From NCBI RefSeq assembly GCF_018729455.1, contig NZ_JAHHZF010000018.1, positions 1 through 45,700 of the forward strand: a stretch of DNA of 45,700 bases, in the 5' to 3' direction. Position numbers and translations under genes: made by a program. The notes under the pieces were generated by a model that made no database searches, was not told the origin of the DNA, and worked only from the letters and a program-made list of their open reading frames with translations. Below are positions 8,328 through 15,388 of the stretch, piece by piece (within the stretch, counting starts at the first letter, position 1; every line of letters begins with the position of its first letter). Source of the DNA: Prosthecodimorpha staleyi (GTDB lineage Bacteria > Pseudomonadota > Alphaproteobacteria > Rhizobiales > Ancalomicrobiaceae).

Positions 8328-9458
8328 TCAGATCACGTAGGCCTTGAGCGGCGCGAAGCCGTTGAAGGCGACGGCCGAGTAGGTCGTCGTATAGGCGCCG
8401 GTGCCTTCGATCAGGACCTCGTCGCCGATCGCCAGCGAGACCGGCAGATCGTAGGGGGTCTTCTCGTAGAGCACGTCGACCGAATCGCAGGTCGGGCCGG
8501 CGATCACGCAGGGCGTCTTTTCGTCCGCGTCGCGCTCGGTCAGGATCGGATAGCGGATCGCCTCGTCCATGGTTTCGGCGAGACCGCCGAACTTGCCGAT
8601 GTCGAGATAGACCCAGCGCACGTCGTCCTTGACCGACTTCTTCGAGATCAGCACCACCTCGGCCTTGATCACGCCCGCGCCGCCGACCATGCCGCGACCC
8701 GGCTCGATGATCGTCTCCGGAAGGCGGTTGCCGAAATGCTTGCGGATCGCCGAGGTGATCGACTGGCCGTAGGCGCCGACCTCCGGCACCTGACGCAGAT
8801 ACTTGGTCGGGAAGCCGCCGCCCATGTTGACCATCTTCAGCGTGATGCCGCGCTCGGCCATCTCGCGGAAGATCGACGCGGCCGACGCCAGGGCGCCGTC
8901 CCAGGCCTCGGTGTTGCGCTGCTGCGAACCGACATGGAACGACACGCCATAGGCTTCCAGGCCCAGACGATGCGCATGCTCAAGCACGGCCGGCGCCATC
9001 TCCGGATCGCAGCCGAACTTGCGCGACAGCGGCCACTCGGCATCGGCCCCATCCGACAGGATGCGGCAGAAGACGCGGGCGCCGGGCGCCGACCGGGCGA
9101 TCTTCTCGACCTCGGCCTCGCAATCGACCGCGAACAGGCGGATACCGATCTGATGGGCGCGCGCCACGTCGCGCTCCTTCTTGATCGTGTTGCCGAAGGA
9201 GATGCGGTCCGGGGTCGCGCCGGCGGCGAGCGCCATCTCGATCTCGGGGATCGAGGCGCAGTCGAAGCACGAGCCGAGATCGGCGAGCAGCGACAGCACA
9301 TCCGGCGCCGGGTTGGCCTTGACCGCATAGAAGACGCGGGTGTCCGGCATGGCGCGGGCGAAGGACAGGTACTTTTCGCGCACGACGTCGAGGTCGACCA
9401 CCAGGCAGGGACCCTCGGGACGGCGGGTGCGCAGGAATTCACGAATACGAGCGGTCAT
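8328..9458 (-). CDS. odc: Type III PLP-dependent ornithine/lysine decarboxylase
   Basis: This 376-residue decarboxylase has the alanine-racemase-like fold. The PLP lysine is Lys47 in FYAVKANP. Other sites are HVGSQQRN, the phosphate loop GGGFPTKY, EPGRGMVGGAG, and the catalytic Cys-Asp of GPTCDSVDVLYEKTPYDLP at the dimer interface. Its length and motifs match the alphaproteobacterial ornithine or ornithine/lysine decarboxylase (Odc2 of rhizobia). It makes putrescine (or cadaverine) in the cytoplasm, feeding homospermidine synthase downstream. The ATG at 9458 follows a GTCTGACCCC region with no strong ribosome site. An unusually long hairpin-rich leader precedes it, implying post-transcriptional control. 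Confidence 0.92.
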   Translation of the reverse strand: MTARIREFLRTRRPEGPCLVVDLDVVREKYLSFARAMPDTRVFYAVKANPAPDVLSLLADLGSCFDCASIPEIEMALAAGATPDRISFGNTIKKERDVARAHQIGIRLFAVDCEAEVEKIARSAPGARVFCRILSDGADAEWPLSRKFGCDPEMAPAVLEHAHRLGLEAYGVSFHVGSQQRNTEAWDGALASAASIFREMAERGITLKMVNMGGGFPTKYLRQVPEVGAYGQSITSAIRKHFGNRLPETIIEPGRGMVGGAGVIKAEVVLISKKSVKDDVRWVYLDIGKFGGLAETMDEAIRYPILTERDADEKTPCVIAGPTCDSVDVLYEKTPYDLPVSLAIGDEVLIEGTGAYTTTYSAVAFNGFAPLKAYVI

Positions 9459-10036
9459 GGGGTCAGACTCCCGATCCTCGACGGCCACGAAAACCCCCGA
9501 TCGCGCCGCCCTTTCGGGGCCTGTCGGATCGGGCTCTCGCCTGCGGACCCGCTCCTGCGGAACCGAAGGCTTTTCGGGAGACGGCCACGCGAGCGCCGGA
9601 CCGCGATGGAGACGGTCCGTCGGCTCGGGGAACGCGCCCCGATGAGCCGGCTCTTCGCCGGCGGTCCCATCGACGCCTGTGCGGGGCGACGATGGCCCGA
9701 CTGCCTCTGCGCCCGGACCGGTCGGGACTGGACCCCGACAAGTCCGAATGCGAAGCATTCGGTCGTTGCTGCCATGGATTGGAACGGGAAACCCGATCCG
9801 CACGTCCGGCAAGGAAGTAGTTGCCTCTTCAGTGACCCCGGCCTTTGGAGAGCCGGCAGAGACCAAAAAAGCCCTCTACGTCGTTGCTTCAAGCCGCGTT
9901 CCCGGCGTGAGACGCCGAGTGCGCCGGTTCTGATCTCCGGCTGCCGGTTTGCCCAGGCGACCTCCGGGCCTCTTGTCCCTCGGGTGTCGCCTACCGGCAC
10001 GCAGCCACAGGCACGTGCGAAATTGGGCGAGGGGTG
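9459..10036 (-). ncRNA. Long structured 5' leader of the ornithine decarboxylase gene (candidate speF-type element)
   Basis: No gene is convincing between 9459 and 10284. On the minus strand, the ~580 nt before the decarboxylase holds at least four stable hairpins: 9903-9917 (6-bp stem, 3-nt loop), 9744-9762 (8-bp stem, UUC loop), 9621-9650 (5-bp plus 5-bp stems around a 2-nt bulge) and 9495-9519 (6-bp stem CCCCGA/TCGGGG followed by GTTTT). The last resembles an attenuator, 36 nt before the start codon. A conserved alphaproteobacterial RNA called speF is known upstream of ornithine decarboxylase genes; I infer membership from position and cannot match its consensus by eye. Confidence 0.4.
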
Positions 10037-10064
10037 AAATAGGTCCAACCGACCCCGGATGCAA
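10037..10064 (-). promoter_or_regulatory. Candidate promoter of the ornithine decarboxylase leader
   Basis: The minus strand reads TTGCAT (10059-10064), a 16-bp spacer and CTATTT (10037-10042). If used, it gives the decarboxylase mRNA a leader of about 570 nt. The hexamers match the consensus only moderately. Confidence 0.25.
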
Positions 10065-10221
10065 GCGCTATTTTCGTCATAATTCGATTTCGTGGATTCC
10101 GCATATCCGCCAAGGCGCTAGAGCCGGTCTGACGGACCCGTGACGGCCCGCCCGGCATCACCCGGGTTGCGGCGTCCCGCAGGCTGCCCGCGACTCGTCG
10201 GCAAAGGCCCGGCCAGACGCG

Positions 10222-10260
10222 GCTCGGCGCCGGATTCCCCTTCGGGAGCCGGCGCCGAGC
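10222..10260 (-). terminator. Terminator hairpin of the doxX gene
   Basis: A perfect 12-bp stem (10222-10233 with 10249-10260) encloses a 15-nt loop that itself holds a small CCC/GGG stem. It starts 24 bp after the DoxX stop codon. There is no U tract. It separates the DoxX transcript from the decarboxylase leader on the same strand. Confidence 0.55.
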
Positions 10261-10284
10261 AAGATCTTCAGAAGGCGTCGGGCG

Positions 10285-10701
10285 TCAGGCGAAGGCGGGC
10301 TTGCGGCCGGCTTCGGGCAGCAGCGCAAAGGCGCCGGCGCCGAGGAAGACCTGCGCCAGCGAGGCGACCGCCAGGAACACCGGATATTCCCAGCCGCCGT
10401 TCGGGGCGGAGAAGACCCAGCCGTTGCCGCCATGGCCGAAGATGGCCGCGCCGAGCATCAGCGGGACATAGAGGGCGGCGATCGGGCGGACCAGGACGCC
10501 GACGATCAGGGCGAGGCCGCCGCCGACCTCGAGCGCGATGGTCGCATAGGCGGCCACGGCCGGCAGGCCGAGGCTGCCGAAATAGCCGACCGTACCCGGA
10601 ATCGTGAAGACGAGAACCTTGAGCAGGCCGTGGGAAAGGGCCATCACACCAAGGGCGAGACGCAGCGCGAGGGCGCCGTAGGCGGGATCGAGACGGTTCA
10701 T
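10285..10701 (-). CDS. DoxX family membrane protein
   Basis: This 138-residue integral membrane protein has four predicted helices. DoxX hallmarks are LRLALGVMALSHGLLKV near the N-terminus, VGYFGSLGLPAVAAYATIALEVGGGLALI in the middle, and the loop HGGNGWVFSAPNGGWEYP before the last helix. DoxX-like proteins are linked to quinone or thiol redox stress. The ATG at 10701 is chosen because upstream in-frame sequence is not hydrophobic or conserved. It is transcribed divergently from a LysR regulator whose promoter overlaps its own, which suggests regulation by that protein. Confidence 0.85.
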   Translation of the reverse strand: MNRLDPAYGALALRLALGVMALSHGLLKVLVFTIPGTVGYFGSLGLPAVAAYATIALEVGGGLALIVGVLVRPIAALYVPLMLGAAIFGHGGNGWVFSAPNGGWEYPVFLAVASLAQVFLGAGAFALLPEAGRKPAFA

Positions 10702-10768
10702 GACGGGACTCCAATCTGGAATGACGGCCCGGTCAGGATCGGGAGGCGGGGGCCGTTCTTGAGCCGAC

Positions 10769-10819
10769 AGATACCCATCCAACCCATCTATTGACAATCT
10801 TCGTATCAAGAGACGTATT
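10769..10819. promoter_or_regulatory. Overlapping divergent promoters and dyad between doxX and lysR
   Basis: On the plus strand a perfect TTGACA (10791-10796) is followed 17 bp later by a poor -10 (CGTATT, 10814-10819) leading to the LysR gene. On the minus strand TTGTCA (10792-10797), a 17-bp spacer and GTATCT (10769-10774) lead to doxX. The two -35 boxes lie on top of each other. A dyad TTGA-N11-TCAA spans 10791-10809, the size expected of a LysR-type site, so the regulator probably controls both genes here. Confidence 0.4.
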
Positions 10820-10844
10820 GTTCGACAAACGGAGACGATCGATT

Positions 10845-11795
10845 TTGGATACCGTCACGCGCATGCAGGCCTTCATCGCGGTGGTCGAGGCCGGCGGCTT
10901 TTCCGCCGCCGCCCGCCGCACCGCCAAGTCGAAGGCGCTGATCTCCAAATATGTGAAGGATCTCGAAGACGAGCTCGGCGTCCGCCTGCTCAACCGCACG
11001 ACCCGACAATTGTCCCTGACCGAGGTCGGCCAGGCCTATTTCCGCGAAGCCGGCGAGATTTTGCAGCGGATCGACGATCTCGCCGACAGCGTGCGCGACA
11101 CCCATCGCGAACCGCGCGGCCTCCTCAGAATCTCCGCGCCGCGCAGCTTCGGCGATGCCGAACTCGGCCACGCGATCATGGAGTTCCTTGTCGCCCAGCC
11201 GCAGATCGCGGTCGACCTGCGCCTCGACGACCGCTTCGTCGATCTGGTCGAGGAGGCCTTCGATGTCGCCATCCGCATCACCGAACTGACCGATTCCAGC
11301 CTGATCGCCCGCCGGCTCGCGGATTTTCGCAGCGTGCTGACCGCCTCGCCGGCCTTCCTGGCGGAACGGGCGCGGCCGCAAGTGCCGTCCGACCTGATCG
11401 GCCAGCCCGGCATCATCGACACCAACTATCGCGGCCGGCACAATTGGGCCTTCCGGGACGGCGAGGAACGGGTCGTCATTCCGATGGCGCCGCGGATCGA
11501 GGTCAACAGCCCCGAGGTCGCCCGTCTGGCCGCGCTGAGGGGCCTCGGCTATGCACGGCTGCCCTGGTTCACGGCGCGCGAGGCCTTGGCCGACGGCCGT
11601 CTCGTCGCCCTGCTCGAAGACTACGAGCCGCGCTCGACCGCGATCTACGCGGTCTATCCGCACCGCCGGCATCTGTCCGGCAAGGTCCGCGTATTCGTCG
11701 ATTTCCTGGTCGGCTGGTTCGACAGTTGCCGCCAGAAAGGCTTCTCGGCCACGCCGCCGCCGGCGCGCGTTGCCGCTCTGGTGCCATCTTCGTGA
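10845..11795 (+). CDS. LysR-type transcriptional regulator
   Basis: This regulator has 316 residues if started at TTG 10845. That start gives an N-terminus MDTVTRMQAFIAVVEAGGFS typical of the CrgA-like group, and has GGAG 10 nt upstream; an ATG at 10863 is the alternative. The winged helix-turn-helix is at about residues 5-65 (SAAARRTAKSKALISKYV, LNRTTRQLSLTEVGQAYF), and an LysR substrate-binding domain follows (PRGLLRISAPRSFG onward). It is divergent to doxX and probably regulates it together with itself. The inducer is unknown. The stop codon lies 57 bp before the DUF1007 gene, so read-through into the metal-transport genes is possible. Confidence 0.88.
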   Translation: MDTVTRMQAFIAVVEAGGFSAAARRTAKSKALISKYVKDLEDELGVRLLNRTTRQLSLTEVGQAYFREAGEILQRIDDLADSVRDTHREPRGLLRISAPRSFGDAELGHAIMEFLVAQPQIAVDLRLDDRFVDLVEEAFDVAIRITELTDSSLIARRLADFRSVLTASPAFLAERARPQVPSDLIGQPGIIDTNYRGRHNWAFRDGEERVVIPMAPRIEVNSPEVARLAALRGLGYARLPWFTAREALADGRLVALLEDYEPRSTAIYAVYPHRRHLSGKVRVFVDFLVGWFDSCRQKGFSATPPPARVAALVPSS

Positions 11796-11851
11796 TCTTC
11801 ATGCTCGCCAAGACTCGGCGCACTCTTCCGCCCATCCGAACGGCAGGTCCC

Positions 11852-12520
11852 ATGGTGAACCTCTCCCGCGCCTCCATCGCGTCGCTCGCCATCCTCGGCG
11901 CCCTGTTCGGCGCCGCCTTGCCGGCGGCGGCCCATCCGCATGTCTTCGTCGACGCCCGCGCCGAACTGGTCTTCGACGCCAAGGGCCAGATCAGCGCGAT
12001 CCGCCAGGTCTGGCGCTTCGACGACGCCTTCTCGGCCTTCGCCACGCAGGGCCTGGACACGGACGGCGACGGAAAGTTCTCCAAGGAAGAGCTGCAGCCG
12101 CTGGCCAAGATCAACGTCGAATCCCTCAAGGAATACGACTATTTCACCTTCCTGAAGCTCGCCGGCAAGCGCAAGGGCTTCAAGCTGCCGTCCGAATACT
12201 GGCTACAGATGCGCGACGGCTTCCTGACCCTGTTCTATACCCTGCCGCTGATCGAACCGATCGCCGCCAAGGGAGTGCAGGTCGACCTGGAAGTCTACGA
12301 TCCCGGTTATTTCGTCGACTTCACGCTGGTCGACCAGGAGCCGGCCCTGCTGGTCGGCAGCCCGCCCGGCTGCAGTGTCAACGTCCACAAGAAGGGCGAG
12401 CCGGAGGGTGCCACCGCGGCGATCCTCAGCCAGATTCCGGCGACGGAGCGCGATCTGCCTTCGGACCTTCAGGCGATCACGCGCGAACTTGCCAACCGCA
12501 TCACCGTCAAATGTCCGTGA
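11852..12520 (+). CDS. DUF1007 family periplasmic protein with an EF-hand, partner of NicO
   Basis: This 222-residue secreted protein has a signal peptide of about residues 1-27 (cleavage after PAAA), leaving mature HPHVFVDARAEL, the DUF1007 opening with a His-x-His that could bind metal. Residues 69-80 (DTDGDGKFSKEE) form a textbook EF-hand loop. The family regularly accompanies nickel/cobalt transporters, and here a NicO gene starts 16 bp downstream, so the two form one operon. A role as metal-binding accessory protein in the periplasm is inferred. The ATG at 11801, in frame, is an alternative start that would add 17 residues before the signal peptide. Confidence 0.82.
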   Translation: MVNLSRASIASLAILGALFGAALPAAAHPHVFVDARAELVFDAKGQISAIRQVWRFDDAFSAFATQGLDTDGDGKFSKEELQPLAKINVESLKEYDYFTFLKLAGKRKGFKLPSEYWLQMRDGFLTLFYTLPLIEPIAAKGVQVDLEVYDPGYFVDFTLVDQEPALLVGSPPGCSVNVHKKGEPEGATAAILSQIPATERDLPSDLQAITRELANRITVKCP

Positions 12521-12536
12521 CGGTCAGGAGCCGGCC

Positions 12537-13637
12537 ATGACCCGATCGCGCCGCGTCCTGCTCCTGCTTCTGTTGGCTGCCATCGGCCTCGCCGCCGCCT
12601 CGGGCCAGGCGGACGCGGCGGGGCCTTTCGGGGTGGCGGCCCCGGAAGCCGGCGGCAGCGGAGGGTCCGGCATCTTCGGCTGGATCGCCCAGCAGCAATC
12701 CGCCTTCTATCGGGCGCTGACCGGCGCCGTCCGGGCCTTGAAGACCGACCCCACCGCCGTCGCCGGCCTGGTCGGTCTCTCCTTTGCCTATGGGGTCTTC
12801 CATGCCGCCGGCCCCGGCCACGGCAAGGCGGTCATCGCCTCCTACGTGGTCGCCAACGGCGAGACCCTGAAGCGCGGCATCCTGCTCGCTTTCGTCTCCG
12901 CTCTGTTCCAGGCATTGACTGCGATCCTGTTCGTCGCGGCCGCCGTCTTCGTCCTGAACCTGACCAGCATGGCCATGACCGAGGCGACCCGCGGTCTCGA
13001 ACTGGTCAGCGGCGGCCTGATCACCGCGCTCGGCCTGTGGCTGATCTGGACCAAGGCGCTGCGGCGGGGGCGCGTCTTCGCCCCGTTGGGGCAGCCGGCC
13101 ATGGCCGGCGGACCGGGTGCCCTGTCGGCGCCGGGTGGTTTCGGGCATGCCCATACGCCGACATGCGGCCACGGCCCGGCTTTCCGGCTCGCGCGGTCCG
13201 GGGAGGCGGTCGCGCGGCCCGCCGCATTCGCGCCCGTGGTCGCCTGCGAGGATTGCGGGCATCTGCACGCACCCGATCCTCGCGGGCTAACCGGGCCTCT
13301 CTCGCTGCGCCGTGCCCTCTCGGCAGTCGTGTCGGTCGGCATCCGGCCGTGCACCGGCGCCCTGATCGTCCTGGTCTTCGCCTTCTCGCAAAAGCTCTGG
13401 TGGGCCGGCGTGCTGGCCAGTCTGGCCATGGCGGTCGGAACCGGCGTGACGGTCGCCGTGCTGGCCAGCCTGGCGGTTTCGGCGAAGAGCTTTGCGGTGG
13501 GCCTCGCCGGGATCGACAGTCCGTGGAGCGCACGGATCGTGCGCGGGGCCGAGATCATCGGCGCCCTGGCAATCCTGACGATGGGGCTGCTGATTCTGGG
13601 GGCGACCCTGGTCGGCGGCGCATCGATGGCCGGCTGA
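12537..13637 (+). CDS. NicO/RcnA-family nickel/cobalt transporter
   Basis: This 366-residue inner-membrane protein has an N-terminal hydrophobic signal (about 1-30). The NicO motif is FAYGVFHAAGPGHGKAVIASY, with two histidines in the first core helix, and the second half of the pore is SVGIRPCTGALIVLVFAFS. A cytosolic or periplasmic loop (about residues 195-250) is rich in His and Cys (GHAHTPTCGHGP, CEDCGHLHAPD) and probably binds metal. The ATG at 12537 follows CAGGAG. It lies 16 bp after the DUF1007 gene. NicO proteins may export or import Ni/Co; direction cannot be decided from sequence. No metalloregulator such as RcnR is adjacent. Confidence 0.88.
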   Translation: MTRSRRVLLLLLLAAIGLAAASGQADAAGPFGVAAPEAGGSGGSGIFGWIAQQQSAFYRALTGAVRALKTDPTAVAGLVGLSFAYGVFHAAGPGHGKAVIASYVVANGETLKRGILLAFVSALFQALTAILFVAAAVFVLNLTSMAMTEATRGLELVSGGLITALGLWLIWTKALRRGRVFAPLGQPAMAGGPGALSAPGGFGHAHTPTCGHGPAFRLARSGEAVARPAAFAPVVACEDCGHLHAPDPRGLTGPLSLRRALSAVVSVGIRPCTGALIVLVFAFSQKLWWAGVLASLAMAVGTGVTVAVLASLAVSAKSFAVGLAGIDSPWSARIVRGAEIIGALAILTMGLLILGATLVGGASMAG

Positions 13638-13785
13638 GGCGCGCTGGACCATCAGACGGCACCGGGGGGCGGCGACATTCGAGCGGCAGCTCAGCGCCCG
13701 ACACCGCTTCAGGCCGGGTCGACCCGCCACGCCGACCAGTCGTCATGCGACACGAGGCGGCCGTTGCCGGGTCGGGAGGACGCGG

Positions 13786-14283
13786 TCACTCCGCGCTTTC
13801 CTCGTCCGGAACCGCTTCCTCTTCGGCAGCCGGCTCCTCGTCCGGCGGAATGACGACGCCGGTCAGGTTGCGCTCGATTTCGCGCAGCAGCTTGCGGATG
13901 CGCTTGCGGTCCTTGTCGTCCAGTCCCGCCAGCGCCTCCTTCTCCAGACGCTTCCAGGCCTTGTCGACATCCTCGATCCGGGCGCGGCCGATCTCGGTCA
14001 GATGGACCCGGGCGAGGCGCCCGTCGGTCTCCGACGCGGCCCGGCGGACCAGACCCTGCGCAGCCAGCCGCGTGATCATCTTGGTGACCGTCGGCGGCTG
14101 CACGCTGAGCGCCTGGGCCAGTTGGCTCATGGTCTGCCCGTCGGTCTCCGCCAGCGACTTCAGGACCGTTTCCTGTCCCGGATGTAGGCCGATGCGGGCG
14201 AGATGCGTCCCGGAACGGGCGCGATGGGCCTTGGCGGCCTGGGCGAGCCGATAGGTGATCGTCTTGCGATAGCTGAAGCTCAT
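13786..14283 (-). CDS. MarR family transcriptional regulator
   Basis: This 165-residue protein has the MarR winged helix. GLHPGQETVLKSLAETDGQTMSQLAQALSVQPPTVTKMITRL is the recognition half, followed by the wing ETDGRLARVHLTEIGR. The C-terminal ~20 residues are strongly acidic (Glu/Asp/Pro/Ala), an extension beyond the MarR core. The ATG at 14283 starts MSFSYRKTITYRLAQ. Just upstream on the minus strand lie TTGACA, 17 bp, ACAATC, placing the transcription start close to the ATG, so the message may be leaderless. The quinone-reductase-like gene upstream could be a target; the ligand is unknown. Confidence 0.88.
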   Translation of the reverse strand: MSFSYRKTITYRLAQAAKAHRARSGTHLARIGLHPGQETVLKSLAETDGQTMSQLAQALSVQPPTVTKMITRLAAQGLVRRAASETDGRLARVHLTEIGRARIEDVDKAWKRLEKEALAGLDDKDRKRIRKLLREIERNLTGVVIPPDEEPAAEEEAVPDEESAE

Positions 14284-14528
14284 GATGGATTGTCGCGTAA
14301 CATCCTTGCATGTCAATTTCGTATCAGTCGGACGCGGATTCCGCCGCGGCAGTCAGGTCCGGCCCGACCGTGCTCCCCCGGCGCCGTCTCGATCGAAAAT
14401 GCCACATTGCCGGTTCGGATCGGCCGCCTCATCCTGGCCGCGCTCGGAGGAAATGGAGCGCGGGCCGGCTCTCGGGCCGGTCCGCGTTTCCTCGCCGGGG
14501 CGCGGGCCCCCGAACCCGCGACCGAACA

Positions 14529-15110
14529 TCAGAACGCTCTCATTTCCCGCTCGACCTGATCCAAGAACGCCTTGCGGCGCTCCGGCGTCGTGTTGTTCAT
14601 GTCGTAATGGGCGATATAGCGCACCGATCCGGTCCGCCGGATCACGGCGCGCATCGAACGGGTGACGATCTTGCGCGGCGGATCGCCGGCCAGGAAGGCC
14701 CGCCAGCGGGTGCCCCCATAGGTGGTCACCGCCGCGATCTTGCGGATGTTGAAGAGGTTCGGTTTCCAGCTCCCGCCCTCCATGCGGAACGAGACGCCGG
14801 GCAGGAAGACCTTGTCGAAGAAGCCCTTGAGGATGGCCGGAAAGCCGAAATTCCAGATCGGCGTCGAAATCACGATCGCCTCGGCCGCCAGCACCCGCTC
14901 GACATAGCCGGCAACCGGGCCGCGATTGGCCGGAACCGCATGATAGTTCAGCCGATCCTCCCGGCTCATCACGGGATTGAACCCTTCCGCGTTGAGGTCG
15001 CAGTCGTCGACCTCATGCCCCGCTGCCCGCAGGGTCTCGACGATCCGGACATGGATGGCGGCGTTGAAGCTCGTTTCGACCGGATGGGCAAACAGCACAA
15101 GAATCTTCAT
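14529..15110 (-). CDS. NAD(P)H-dependent flavodoxin-like oxidoreductase (quinone reductase family)
   Basis: This 193-residue protein is of the flavodoxin-like fold 2 (NQO1/KefF/MdaB) family. The phosphate loop is ILVLFAHPVETSFNAAI. STPIWNFGFPAILKGFFDKVFLPGVSF is the FMN-contact segment that defines the family, and TTYGGTRWRAF follows. It would reduce quinones or similar electrophiles with two electrons in the cytoplasm. The ATG at 15110 is used; a TTG two codons earlier is less likely. A MarR gene follows 245 bp downstream on the same strand, a common pairing for redox-stress responses, although here there is no tight operon. Confidence 0.88.
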   Translation of the reverse strand: MKILVLFAHPVETSFNAAIHVRIVETLRAAGHEVDDCDLNAEGFNPVMSREDRLNYHAVPANRGPVAGYVERVLAAEAIVISTPIWNFGFPAILKGFFDKVFLPGVSFRMEGGSWKPNLFNIRKIAAVTTYGGTRWRAFLAGDPPRKIVTRSMRAVIRRTGSVRYIAHYDMNNTTPERRKAFLDQVEREMRAF

Positions 15111-15147
15111 CGGCAATCACGCTCCAAGTGGGATTCAACTTCACCGC

Positions 15148-15311
15148 CGATCCCGCACCCTCCCCGTCTCCCGCAAGGGGAGAAGGGGAAGGAACCGAGG
15201 GTTCACGGGCCGTTGTGGCGCCGCGATCTTCGCCTCCCCCGACCCCGATCCCGCAACCTCCCCTTCTCTCCCCAAGGGGGGAGAAGGTGCCCGAAGGGCG
15301 GATGAGGGGGA
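15148..15311. repeat. Pair of intergenic hairpin repeats of the alphaproteobacterial CCCTCCCC...GGGGAG type
   Basis: Two related direct copies lie at 15148-15192 and 15245-15311. Both begin CCGATCCCGCA, then a CTCCCC-rich arm, AA, and a GGGGAGAAGG arm. The second copy forms a 12-bp stem (62-73 of 15200 pairing with 15276-15287, with one G·U) and continues into GCCC-GAA-GGGC. Such elements are dispersed in many alphaproteobacterial intergenic regions and can act as terminators; here they separate the FAD oxidase stop at 15389 from the reductase start at 15110. Confidence 0.6.
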
Positions 15312-15388
15312 CGATGGCGACAGGCGCGCGACCCCGGCGGTTCGCGGGCGATGCCGGAACCGGCAGGCCGGCCGGGGACGTGCGATCG

